Positions 42,701 through 53,004 of a DNA stretch of 60,000 nt are shown here, in pieces. The notes below the pieces were generated by a model. It saw only the letters and a program-made list of their open reading frames with translations, made no database searches and was not told where the DNA came from. The translations under genes were made by a program, and so were the position numbers. The DNA comes from Cristatella mucedo (lineage: Eukaryota > Bryozoa > Phylactolaemata > Cristatellidae). The stretch's first letter is position 1, and every line of letters begins with the position of its first letter. The stretch spans positions 6,238,001 through 6,298,000 of the forward strand of contig WPIO01000020.1 in NCBI GenBank assembly GCA_009760855.2, written 5' to 3'.

Positions 42701-44744
42701 ACTGTGGAACTCGCTTCCACAATTCTTATGCAACGACAACTACTCTCCTGCTGCCGACTATGGCTCATCCTTTTCAGCAGTCCTGAGCTGCTACTTCCAT
42801 GCTACTGACTACCTCAACTGCTCTCCTAACTCTGCTATGCTTCCCACTTTCTCTCTGTTGCATGAGACGAAGTTTGTTGGCTACCGAATGCGTACCGTAC
42901 CGAAAGCCGTTTAGGCTGTGAGTGGGCTATACAAACTCTCCTGCATAAACACCCACATGGTCTTCATGACTTTGTGGAGTTATAGATGGAGATTCATGAC
43001 ATGACATGTATGCTCCAAAAACACGAAACACACTCCCAACTGACGTTGCAACATCCCTCGACATGACATTTAAAACAAAAAGCTAAACAGGGGCTCGATT
43101 TTTACAGCATTTGGAGGATTCTTGTGATTCGTCTTTTCTGTGATTATGCCTGCTGACACTGTGTCTGCTGCTAATAACCATATCTGCAGCAGACCCTGAA
43201 CATGTCACCGCTAACCTTGTTATGCTTGATGTCATTGCAAATGTTACAGTTATTCATCTAATCATGCTCTGTTTACAGCATCTGTGAAGTGCCTATAACG
43301 AGATTCAGTTCCCTGAGGGTGCTATGCAAATGTCTCATTATTATTATTATTATTCATAAACTTTCTTGAGCAGACATTAGAGAACATTCAGACCATGCAC
43401 CTTCACTGCCACCGGATGCTAAGGGTACTACATATCTGTCTTCAAAATAACTAGCTGCTGACATATTCAAACAGTCGAAGTGATAGCCATCGACCATATG
43501 AAACCTAATTTCCTGTGCACTATAAGGGCTGACATAATAGTAAATCTGCTTTCGAGATATGAAAGTGTGTAAGTTTACACAAAAGCTAGATGGCCATCTG
43601 AAAGCACGTCGGCTTGTCCTTACTTTAAAAGCGGCAGACAGCCCTTCATACCATATTGTAATGAGTGCAACTGCAGTTTCCAGCCATTGCATGCAATAGT
43701 GAATAATTTCAATCCTGCATACAGCATATCGCACCTGCAAGTTTTACAGCTCCTAAATTTTTACTTACCATCTGAAGGTCTGCTAGCCGACATGACGAGG
43801 TTCGTCCCACTGCTAAACGGTTGACCAGTGGTCATGCCACCAGCAGGCCGTCCCTGACCGATGGGTAAGTTGCCACACTCCAGACCCATCACCAATCGGC
43901 AGCAGCTGAAGTGCACCCTGTGCTCGTTCATAGCACTGTCGCCACGCTTCCAGTTGCATAGTACACCTCGGCAGAAAGCGCACTGGACACGATCGTGAAC
44001 GCCTACAGACAAACCAAGCAGATAGGTGTGAGGCTTTGCAACAGCTAATGGTATGCACAAGACACGTTTCTTGCAGCGGGAAATGCTAGTCAGCCACGAA
44101 GGAGCTCCCGTATGCCCTGCATGTGCCCAGTGCACGAACACTGATAACCCATGTTCGAGGTATGCATAAGTATTGCAGCCTGTCTTCACTGACGGCAACC
44201 TAGTCATACATTAACGGTGCGAGTAAATCTATTGTGTCTTGCACAATTTGGTTCATACTGCAATACAGCAGAGAGCTTGGCTTATTTTCCATTTGTTCTC
44301 CAGCTCGTAACATTTTATTCGGACAATTAATTGTCTTTGATTGGACAATGTAGATATTTGTATAGAGCACTAAATTTAGGATTGCACTACAGAAAACAAG
44401 ACGTGCTATAGAAACCTTAGCGGTTGCTATTCGACAGGAGGAATGGTGAAACCTGCTCGGAGTTCGTGCTTGCTTCGACTTTGCATCGCCAGCCACGTGC
44501 TCACGAGTTCAAAGCTTCACTGGAGAACGCCTAGAGCCCACCAAGTAAAGCCAAGATACAACAGCTTTGTAACAAGAAGGCAACTCGTGTTTAACGCAAC
44601 CTTACCTGTGTAGTAGAATCCAGCCGCTGCAAGCTCCTCCGGAGGCATAATCTCGCGAATAGGCCACAAGCCGGGGCCGAAGGTCCTCAATCGTTCGGCT
44701 TCACTTTGCATGAGCTGCTCCCGTTCCTCGGGTTGAAGTGCCAT
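39495..44744 (-). CDS. Single-BIR protein (IAP family), three exons
   Basis: Minus-strand join of 44606-44744, 43769-44002 and 39495-39751: 630 nt, 209 aa plus stop, all junctions in phase. BIR domains bind zinc and serve in apoptosis inhibitors and related proteins. The domain spans about residues 15-85 (ERLRTFGPGLWPIREIMPPE, LAAAGFYYTG, then CAFC). Zinc ligands in the C-x2-C-x16-H-x6-C pattern are C54, C57, H74 and C81. No RING follows. The C-terminal part has CMLCDPWYEDLG, then a 15-residue repeat cut short by TAG at 39495. The start is the first ATG after an in-frame TAG (CTCATGG). The BIR exons are secure; linkage to the last exon rests on matching phase across a 4-kb intron filled with LINEs. 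Confidence 0.75.
39960..40100 (-). mobile_element. tRNA-derived SINE, family S2, with LINE A tail
   Basis: Reverse strand: TGGTTTGGTCCAGCGGTTAA (A box), TCGTGGGCTTGAGCCCGAGG (B box), then GTGAAGTGCCTGAATAGAGT and CTTCTCTTGGGGCGCTATAT, the LINE family A hairpin tail, ending in an ATTT-type repeat. Lies in the proposed second intron of the BIR gene. Confidence 0.8.
40101..40767. other. Unannotated stretch in BIR gene intron
   Basis: No feature recognised. Confidence 0.4.
40768..40850 (-). mobile_element. LINE family A tail only
   Basis: Minus-strand (ATT)n and hairpin remnant (TAGTGCCCTCAAAGAACTTA), directly joined to a plus-strand LINE A body. Confidence 0.75.
40855..41430 (+). mobile_element. 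LINE family A internal fragment
   Basis: Plus strand: ALFSSDIILLDHVSSTVKYA, YFQLHKIAKIRACL, then SRLDFCHSLLTGLLACALWH. Many frameshifts and stops; lacks a 3' tail. Confidence 0.8.
41431..42995 (+). mobile_element. LINE family B, RT to 3' end
   Basis: The longest family B copy. RT motifs: SADFDTNDHDVLHKQL (motif A), CGVPQGSVLGPLLFSIYTQP (motif B), FHADDTQLYLPF (catalytic motif with H in place of Y/F), NFLKLNDDKTELLLIG. An in-frame TAG at 42051-42053 (where Trp is expected) and a later frameshift kill it. It continues with SRLDFCNSLLAGLPTKATKP, WMPVEQRIQSEVLTLTHKAR and the family B 3' end. Same L2/CR1 group as family A but a separate lineage. Confidence 0.92.
43010..43350 (+). mobile_element. 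LINE family A, 3' end
   Basis: Plus-strand decayed C-terminus and 3' UTR ending TGCCTATAACGAGATTCAGT and an (ATT)n tail. It abuts the 43354-43734 open frame. Confidence 0.83.
43354..43734 (-). other. Unidentified 126-codon open frame
   Basis: Minus strand, open from an acceptor-like site (AAAACTTGCAG|GTG) to a TGA next to the LINE tail. Composition is protein-like, rich in aromatic residues and Cys (IEIIHYCMQWLETAVALIT, IRFHMVDGYHFDCL, SYFEDRYVVPLASG). It contains an internal donor (AAA|GTAAGG) and a later acceptor, so it may be two exons. It lies 35 nt past the donor of BIR exon 2 and does not match its phase. Family unknown. Confidence 0.35.
43769..44002 (-). CDS. BIR gene exon 2 (zinc ligands)
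   Basis: Residues 47-124 plus one base. GVHDRVQCAFCRGVLCNWKR, then GDSAMNEHRVHFSCC completes the BIR fold; a Gly/Ser/Thr-rich tail follows. Acceptor GTCTGTAG|GC, donor GATG|GTAAGT. If the donor is skipped the frame stops after SDGK. Confidence 0.9.
44606..44744 (-). CDS. BIR gene exon 1
   Basis: Residues 1-46 and one base: MALQPEEREQLMQSEAERLR, then TFGPGLWPI and PPEELAAAGFYYT, the N-terminal half of a BIR domain. Donor ACACAG|GTAAGG. An in-frame TAG lies 18 nt upstream of the ATG. GAGTAG|GATTTTG could alternatively be a weak acceptor extending the exon. Confidence 0.8.
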
Positions 44745-44762
44745 GAGATTACGCACAAAATC

Positions 44763-44994
44763 CTACTCACTTGTGCGGTCAGCACTATGCAGCGTGTAAA
44801 TGGCAACCGGCGGAACACACCGCTCTATAAAATCAACCGGCGGAGCACTATGCAGCGTGTATATGGCAACCGTCGGAACGTATGCATCTATAAAATCTGT
44901 CAGGAACAATCTTGGCAATCGGAACTTCTTGTCGCCGATCTTGGTATCCGGCTCATATTCCATTTTATCCTCATGGCAGATGGCTCCACCTAAA
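44763..44994 (-). other. Coding-like segment with 63-bp tandem duplication
   Basis: Minus-strand open frame immediately 5' of BIR exon 1 and in the same frame, ending at TAG. It reads GGAICHEDKMEYEPDTKIGD, KKFRLPRLFLT, then two 21-residue repeats (DFIDAYVPTVAIYTLHSA and DFIERCVPPVAIYTLHSA). Acceptor-like TTTTAG precedes GTGGAGCC, and CACAA|GTGAGT near the end is a donor consensus. It may be a separate upstream exon or a 5' UTR. Not recognised. Confidence 0.35.
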
Positions 44995-45039
44995 AGATTC
45001 ATCGAAATCTTCACCACTATTACATATTGCTGGCATTCC

Positions 45040-45151
45040 ATTCAGTGTCAACTGCTACGTGAGGAGGCCATAACTGGTGCAGCATTTCAGCTAGGTATGG
45101 AGGAGCCAAGCCGTGGCGGCCTTGCCGGTCAGCGTGAGAACTTTGCTCTGT
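45040..45151 (-). mobile_element. LINE family B internal fragment
   Basis: About 110 bp; in reverse CAGAGCAAAGTTCTCACGCT then CCACGGCTTGGCTCCTCCAT, matching family B coding (HGLAPPYLAEML). The hAT element starts right after it. Confidence 0.8.
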
Positions 45152-45153
45152 AC

Positions 45154-45660
45154 CAGACATGGGAAAACTACGGCCCGCGAGCCATATACGGCCCGTTGGG
45201 CTCTTCAATCCGGCCCGCCGAACTCGTCCACGTTATATTATTAAATTAAATTCTACTATAAAGACACCTCAATAATCTTACCTAGCTGTAATTCCAATCG
45301 TTTCCCAGCAGATAGCAAACCCCGAAGACATTGACCCTTGACTGTGATGCATTAACGTTACTCTCTATTTAATTTTGTCGCTTTGCACTTGCAGGCCGTG
45401 AGTAAAAGAAAAAAAGAAAAGTAGACAGTGAGTGCCGAGTGTTCAATAAAGAGTGGACAACAAAATATCTTTCGGCTGAAGTCCGATCAACAGCTGTATG
45501 TCTGATATGCCAAGAAACTCTAGCAGTTTCTAAAGAATACAACATCAGCCGTCATTTTGCCAATGTCATGCTGACAGAGCAGCAGTAACAAGGCAATGCA
45601 AACCGTGTCACTAGACGACGGCATGACGTTTGAAAATTCACTGGTCGCTTTACTATCGTG
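45154..45660 (+). mobile_element. hAT transposon relic with BED-like N-terminus
   Basis: Starts CAGACATGGGAAAACTACGG CCCGCGAGCC, the terminal type of hAT elements (CAG..GTGGGCAAACTACGGCCCG). At 45421-45588 a frame reads VDSECRVFNKEWTTKYL, AVCLICQETLAVSKEYNISR, HF, the zinc-finger N-terminus of hAT transposases related to vertebrate GTF2IRD2/ZBED-type proteins. It stops at TAA and the catalytic domain is missing, so it is a dead 5' fragment. Confidence 0.78.
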
Positions 45661-46334
45661 ATATACTAGAAGTGGGCCGATAGCCTAATCAGGGGATCTG
45701 GCCAGCGGCAAAAGACCAAAGGCAGGGGTGACCAGCTACAAAAACGTGCAACACTGAAAGAGTATAATAGAAATACACATACAAAATAAAATGAATAAAA
45801 TACAATAAGAAACCACCTTACTCAGTGACGTTGCAGGTCCTTACACACTTCAAGGATTATGACTAGTAAAGAAATGGCCAGCAGGAGGAAAGCTAGAGTG
45901 GTTTTAGTTGCAGTTCCAAATTTCAAGGTCACACCCAGAGAATATTTAAAAGATAAGCACCACAGATATATTTTTTAAACAGCCTGAACAATATCAATTG
46001 ACCGTGACCCAGTCTGTTATCGATCAGTCCTTAATGGCTACTCTTATAAAGCCTTACCAACATGAGGATAAGAGAACTTGCATGAAATAACTTAGTAGCA
46101 TACAAATACCTCAAGAATATTTTTCACGGAATGTCTGCCACGGTCAGCGGTTACCAAATAAGTAGGACTGCATTGTCGACCAGTCATGCATATCACGAAC
46201 TGCTTACTTTGTTTATTGTACAGCTTAGTGTTAGCCTTGACACTCAAAGTAGGAATGAGGACTGCAGTGATTGCTTGGTAGTCGATTACCCACCCTTGCC
46301 AATGGTGGTGCAGCGGCCTGTTCTTGCATGATAA
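45661..46334. other. Unannotated stretch
   Basis: No feature recognised. Confidence 0.4.
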
Positions 46335-46470
46335 TCTACGATGTGCTGGAGAGCTGGGAGGATCAAAGCAAAGGTACAAATAAGTCTCATTCGCAAAGAA
46401 GTGAAAGCCTATATTATGCTTGGCAATCACATCGACAAGAGAGAGAGTATATTTGGAAAAGGTAGTTATG
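46335..46470 (-). mobile_element. LINE family A RT fragment
   Basis: Minus strand; VIAKHNIGFHFFANETYLYL CFDP, a decayed motif C region (FYADDTQLYLCFDP in better copies). Confidence 0.75.
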
Positions 46471-46589
46471 TAGAAAAAGTTAATATAGCTACTGACAGTA
46501 GCCTGTTTTTAACAAGATGTTTAGGCTGTGTGCGATTCCTTGACACTAATCTCCAAATAAGACTGTGCCCGTGGTAGGTTATTGATATT

Positions 46590-48150
46590 TCGAACCCAAA
46601 TATTCGTGTCCCACGGACAGCTGCAGTACACTGCGATGCAGCTGCCACTTCCACAATATTAGCCAGAACACTGCGATTTAGATTCGAAATTATACAGATG
46701 GTGTTACAAACTCACTCACCAAATTTGTAATGCAGTTAGAAATACCTGCTCTCGTGCAATGGCCTTTATTGGCACGGGTTAGACAGCAAGTTTACAGATT
46801 CAAACGGTCTGCTGAACAAACTGCCATTTCTAAAGTAAGCATCTCGAAACTGTAGCTTTAATTTCACGCTGTTGAAAATGGTGGTGTGGGTTCGCCCTCA
46901 AAGATTCGTGCAATTGAGCATCCATATTCTAATGCAATGGCTTTCAATGGCCGGTGCCCCCCTCCCCCGTGCTTTTTTGAGCTGCAGTTAAACTGCCATT
47001 TCCATAATAGACTTGGTGCAACTTTGGTTTTGATTCCTCATTATAGGAAAAATTGCTGTGGGTTAACTGACAGAATTGTACAGCGAAACACATGGGCGTT
47101 CCTATGCTATTTCCTCAAAAAGCCAAGATCAGCCTGGTTGCCTAAGTAATCAAACTGCGGTACTGCTGCCGTTTTCACAATAAGAGTTGAACTGAGATTT
47201 AATTTCGTGTTAGAGAAAACAGTATTTTGAGTTGACCAACCAAATTTGACGATATAACCGATACCAGGTCTCGTGTGATGGTCCTGCCCTCTGCATTTTT
47301 TAAGTGCATCACACCAACTATTCCAAAGATAGGTGTTATTGAACTGTGGTTTTTATTGCTTACTTTAAAAAACAGCGTTCTGTATTTATCCATCAAATTT
47401 TATGCGATTGTTCTAACGCATTATATTGCAATGGCCTCTGATGGCCCAGGCTATAGCATTAGAACAAGCCAACACAATGTCCTAAAACTAACTAGGTAAA
47501 CCTGAAACACTTTTATCCAAAATGTGATATCAAAACCATAGTTTTATAACATCAATTGTTGAAATGGCAGCTATATCTGTGTTAATGCACGAAAAAGCTA
47601 ATTGTAATGTCTTGAAATTGTCTTAATAAACCCGGAAAACCGTTTTCCATAAACTAGCATCAAAAACAAAACATCGAACCGCATTGTAGAAACGGCAGCT
47701 GTGACACAAATCAAACATGTAGGGAGGCTGGCTGGCCCGGCCATTGGAGGCCATAGCAAGAGCTCGTTCCAGCCCAATTGCATGCAATTTGACGTGCTCA
47801 GCTAAATTATTGCTTTCTATTATTTGTAACCAAAACCAGTTTTACGAAGCTTTTTTTGAAATGTCAACTGTATCAATGTTCGACCACTTAAGGCTACCGT
47901 GTGGACTGGGCCATAACATGCCATAGTCTGAGAGCCTGCCATTTATATCTCATTATATTTCTTGGGTAAACTTTTTCTAGTTTTGTTGAATCAAAAACGA
48001 TGTTTTGCCCGGTTTTATGCGGAAATAGCGGCTGTATCTCTGTTCGAAAGTCTAACTAGGCTAACTGACAAGGGCCAATTGTGGCCGTAGCACGAGAATG
48101 CATAAGCGCAATTGTCTCAAATTTGGAGGTTAGACAGTAGCTGTATGACT
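46590..48150. repeat. Degenerate tandem array 2, period about 165 bp
   Basis: Lines such as GAAATGGCAGCTATATCTGT, GAAATGTCAACTGTATCAAT and GAAATAGCGGCTGTATCTCT recur about 165 bp apart (47561, 47690, 47858, 48023), as do GCAATGGCC/GGCCATAGCAAG-like lines (46757, 46934, 47428, 47750, 47905, 48072). Very diverged. Confidence 0.6.
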
Positions 48151-48164
48151 CAACTGATGCTAAC

Positions 48165-49335
48165 ACTAACCCTTTGTCCACATAATCGATTGCTCACTAA
48201 TGTCATGTGGCATTCATCCTCTGGTGTCGTTCGACAGGCGATTCATTAGCATGGTCTCAGCATAGCACACACACATCTATGCTAGGCTCAGTTTGCCCCC
48301 TGTTTCCTTCTAGACTTGGTTAGTCTTGGAGGCTCATGCGTCCCACAAAAAGAACGTATGACGTATGTGCTTCAAGAAGTTCACATCACTCACTGAATAG
48401 CTTTGAAGCAGAAATCTGGCATTGGAAATCAAAACGAGTTAACCAAAAATGTTGGTCAGGTTTTTATTTCATGCATAAACACGTATTTTTGCATGCCCAC
48501 GTGTGTGTCTGTGAAGCCAGTGAGTGTGTAGGTTTTGTGTGTGTGTGTGTGCGCATACGAGTATGTATTTAGATGCGTGTGCACGTTCGCGTGGGTATAT
48601 CTATGTATGTGTTAGTGGGTGTGTGTATGTATGTATTTGTGCTTGTGTTTTTAGCATGTGTGAGTACAGGTGCGATTGCACAATATGTGGCATATTGTAT
48701 TAATCAAGTATATGACGGTCCCATACCGAAACAGTTGTACCTGTTTTACGAAGTTTTAAAGCTGCTATCAGCGATGTAGCCGTCTGCACCAAAATTTCAG
48801 TCACTAGCTTTACCAACTGCATTATCATGAAGAATTAACTGCCACACAAACCTTCGATTCGATGTATGCAGAACTTACTTTTTAATAGGACTGTGACATA
48901 TACAGACATTTCCTTCGTCAGGTTGTTTACCGGCATCTGCATCAATGCTTGCATAAAATACGAAAATTCATCATGATGAAATAACGTATAACCTACAAAA
49001 AAGAGGCAGTATTATGCTCTTTAGGGCATCCTAGGGGGTTTCCCATCGTCACGAAATTAGATAGATTACATTACATTACCTCGTACCTAGCCAGGCATAT
49101 GAACAAAGAACAATCAAGGTCTACCTAAATCAATCAGTTATGATTTATCCAAATGGTCTCTGTTCACCAACGAAATGCTACCTATATCGCCTGGCATTCA
49201 CACTACATTCAACAAATAGTTAAAATCAATGTAATAACGAGCAAAAAGTCGTTAAAAACTATCATTGTTTCTGCAATGATAGGCTGCAATCAACCTAATG
49301 AACCAGTTTTCTGAACAAGATCACGTCCATATCTA
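48165..49335. repeat. Duplicated block, copy 1
   Basis: Collinear with 49575-50805. Shared landmarks: ATTGCTCACTAATGTCATGT, CATCTATGCTAGGCTCAG, GAAGTTCACATCACTCACTG, CCTTCGTCAGGTTGTTTACC, ATGAACAAAGAACAATCAAG, AACAAGATCAC. Contains a short GT-rich part at 48534-48600. Confidence 0.85.
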
Positions 49336-49680
49336 AATGCTTTTCAAGTTATCTCCCCCATAAAAAATTTCGTCCTTTCATTATGCACAGAAGGCATTTG
49401 GCCACCTGACATGCAAATGGAGCAGCTATATCAGCCTGTCTTGCTGTAGCACTGCTATTATCAGTTCCTTTGCTTATTGGCTGTTTGGGTCTCCTGCTTG
49501 CCCTCGTGCACCTTCTCAACTGACATCACAAACGTCGGTGGCTGCACGACACGAGTCATGCTGGTAGATGCCCTTCAGCCATATAATCAATTGCTCACTA
49601 ATGTCACGTGGCACCCCCCTCCCCTGTTGGTGTCGTTCGACAGACGATTCGTTAGCATTGACGCAGCCAGAGGGATGGCA

Positions 49681-49681
<1 letters not shown>

Positions 49682-49737
<56 letters not shown>

Positions 49738-49744
49738 CACACAC
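49682..49744. repeat. (CA)n microsatellite
   Basis: About 27 CA units, then AACAC; inside duplicated block copy 2. Confidence 0.97.
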
Positions 49745-50133
49745 GAACATCTATGCTAGGCTCAGCTTGTCTTAAAGGCCACCCACGAGTAGGACATTGA
49801 CGTAAGGGCCGGAAGAAGTTCACAACACCCACTGAGTAACACTCAAGCACAAATCTTGAAACTGGAACATTGAATGAATAGAGGGACAACATCAACCAGG
49901 TTTCGAATACACATATCATCATGTACTTTCACATAATCATATGGATTAGTGGGAACCTGCGTGCATATGTATGTATGTGAGTGTGCACGTGCATACTTTT
50001 GTGTGAGCACCCGAGTGTGTATTTGTATGAGTGTGTGTGTGTGTGTCTTTGTGGTGTCTGTTTGGATATCAGTATCTAATAATGTGTGTGCCCATGCATG
50101 CCTATTTCTGTGTATGTGTGTGTGTGTTTGTAT

Positions 50134-50252
<119 letters not shown>

Positions 50253-50805
50253 CGTTACATGCCGAAACATTAGCACCTAGCTGCCAAAGTTTCATATCTG
50301 TTTTTAGAGATTTAGCCGTTGGCAATACAATTGCAGTCATTACCTTTACCGACAGTATACTCAAGAAGAATCAATTGCCAGCTAAAGCTGCCATTCTATA
50401 TATGCAGAACATTGTTTTCATTGCGACTGTCACACAGACACTGCTTTTGTCAGGTAGTTTACCAGCCTCTGCATCAATTAATTACAAATAATGCCGATTT
50501 TCATAACGAAGACTAAAAGTAGAATCTACAGAAAAATCACATCACATTATATTGGAACTATCAAGCACATGAACAAAGAAGAAACAAGGTCTACCGATAT
50601 TAAGCAGTTACATAGCAGTTAAGCAGAAGATCACTGTTCACCAACGGAATGCTACCAATACCGCCAGGAATTCAAACTACATTTAACATATTGGTAAAAT
50701 CAATGTAAGAATGAGCACAGTCATTTGAAACAATCATTCTCTTTACAATGAAATGCTGCCATCAACCTGCTGAACTAGGGATCTAAGCAAGATCACTTTA
50801 GTGGG

Positions 50806-51274
50806 ATGACAGTTTAATCAAGTAGTTGTGTCAAGCATTGATGCTAAGAATTAAATTGTAGCCAATTCCTAACAGCTAGGTTTGCTAACAACCCCATGCA
50901 ATTGGTAAGAAGCATAAAATCACTATAGCTATATTTAGAAGGCAGTTTCGACACTCCAACAACTCGGGTAACGTATGCTTATTTGAATGTAAATATGTTA
51001 GTGAGTCTATTTTTCCATAATTCCGGAAAACACAAATTGCCAAGGTCACACTTACATTCTGCTTTTTTTTCATATGTGTACTACGACTGCGACGGACAAA
51101 TATGACCAGTTTTGTGTACAAACTATCAGACAAGCTTACTGAGTAATTTGCACGTACAGCTAGAACATGCATCCTTACTGCTGACATTTAACACTGAATT
51201 TGCATTGAATTACATAATAGAGATATGCAGGTATTAGATCAGCACACTTACTTCATTACAGCTTTATCGCACAC
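50806..51274. other. Unannotated stretch
   Basis: No feature recognised. Confidence 0.4.
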
Positions 51275-51440
51275 TAACTGAGGCGATTGCTTTTCACAAC
51301 CTCGATCCCGAGGTCGTAGGTTCGAATCCTGCGGTAGCCAATCGTTCATTGCCACTGCATGCTGTGGCTATAACCGTCAATGCTCTTCTGTCGTAACACA
51401 AAAGAGGCGATGAAATCAGCTAGTATTTTTATCTAAATGT
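51275..51440 (+). mobile_element. tRNA-derived SINE, family S1
   Basis: Plus strand: ACTGAGGCGATTGCTTTTCA, CCCGAGGTCGTAGGTTCGAA (B box GGTTCGAATCC), then AGCCAATCGTTCATTGCCAC and a GATGAAATCAGCTAGTATTT end. The A box region is decayed. Confidence 0.8.
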
Positions 51441-52029
51441 GTTTTACGTTTTTTTGGGTTATCTCATCGGATGGAGGTTTTTGTCAGTCCATTAATTTTT
51501 AAGTGTATTGTGATAAGAGTTGTTATTAAATATCTCGGACGCCCTATATATTTTTGTGATTTCTCCTCGACAAACTCCTTGTAACAACGATACAAATTAA
51601 ATAATTATGAGTAATCCTAAGAGAAAGAGTTAGCCATGTATGCACTTTGAAAATTCTAGAGCAGAATCATTATGATCAGTTAGCGATCACATTTACAATC
51701 TGAGCACGTCTTAGCATACACATTCACGGAATTAGGGCAAATGCCGTAGCCAACAGGTGGTTATTTGCCTCTTCTCAAACATATCACCAAGACTGGCAGG
51801 ATATTGTGAACTAGGCCTGAGCACAAGAATGATGGGACCTCATTGTGACTGACCCTAGCAATAATTATAATAATGATGCCTTTATAATTGCACAATGAGA
51901 GAACATAGAGCTTTACCAAGATATTTTACAAATTAAGGAAACTTTCAAGTCGACGTTTGTCCTTTGCAGCAAAGGTAACTACCTCAAAATGTACTTTCCT
52001 GAGTGTGCTACATGCATGTCGTTCTATTC
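51441..52029. other. Unannotated stretch
   Basis: No gene. A weak LINE A tail resemblance around 51880-51975 (GCACAATGAGAGAACATAGA, TCCTTTGCAGCAAAGG). Confidence 0.35.
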
Positions 52030-52270
52030 TATTATTATTATGGCTGTTATTATCATAATAAACTTAACTGTGTATTGTTTGGTCCAGAGCCACAATAAGT
52101 CCGTGAGAAGTAGCACAACATGGCGGTGCAACGTTGTCGAAGGTAGTTTCTTGCTGAAGAGTTTAGCACCAACTGCAATGTCCATTTTGCACATTTTGGG
52201 ACAAGCGCAAGCAGTGAGACACTGAAGTCTGCTAAATGCATGGACCAGCATGCCTGTGGTACTCTGATTA
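52030..52270 (-). mobile_element. LINE family A fragment, decayed
   Basis: Minus strand; matches the region around GPACAIRRLQLVLNSAARLV of better copies (LQLVLNSSARNYLRQRC), with many changes. Confidence 0.6.
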
Positions 52271-52904
52271 AAGCCATATTTTATTAATTTTTGGATGAAA
52301 GCAAACGTAGGTGAAAGGCCCTTATCTGTGGTTCTGCCTGCTCATTGTAAGACGGTGCTGATCGTGTCCTAATTCGTTTCCAAGCGTCAGAAAGCAGGCA
52401 CGTTGTGGCTGAAGATCCCTAGTAGACCGGATACGGTTAGTAAGCTGGAATTACACGAGCAGATTTTAAAAGTGACGGTTCACGGGAATGAGTAAACCGA
52501 GAGCTCTAGACAACTCGACCACACCCTGATAGACAGACCAGTAGCTGGCATGCTGACAAGGTTAAATGTGGACTCGTGGCCCCCTAGTCTTTCAGGTCCT
52601 CTTTGCGGAATACATTAGCCGCACACTGTTTTTCTTTCAAAATACTACCTTCGTTGGCACACGGTTTCTATTATTTGGGTCCTCAGCTGTGGAGCTAGCA
52701 TCCAGCATAACTCCCGAACAGCGAATCTTGCCGTTTGCTGCCGACGGTGGTACAGCTGTTGTATTTCCTTTGCTGCTTCTTGTATGCCACTAGCATGCTC
52801 CACTGTCCTGACGCAGCTAGGCTTCATAATTTCTCTTTGATACATGTGATCGAGTCATGTTGGCCACCGTTTGCACGTGCAAGGCTGACTAAGACATTGT
52901 AAAG
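52271..52904. other. Unannotated stretch
   Basis: Short open frames only; no recognised feature. Confidence 0.4.
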
Positions 52905-52990
52905 GCAACAGGAAACTCTGCTACGTAACACCCTCATGGTACCACAGGCTTTGAGGAATTACTGACTCATACGCATTCATGCTTACACAA
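52905..52990 (+). mobile_element. LINE family B tail fragment
   Basis: GAAACTCTGCTACGTAACAC CCTCATGG then GAGGAATTACTGACTCATAC, matching the family B 3' end (CTCTCCTGCGTAACACCCACATGG, GTGGAGTTACTGACGGAGAT). Confidence 0.65.
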
Positions 52991-53004
52991 ATTCAAGTAG
53001 GCCA

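Noticed and set aside
44800-45249. 149-codon plus-strand gene
   Set aside because: Overlaps the coding-like minus-strand segment, a LINE B fragment and the hAT terminus; its sequence is a shadow of these.
51290-51345. Functional tRNA gene on the plus strand
   Set aside because: Same SINE family; A box decayed and no acceptor stem.
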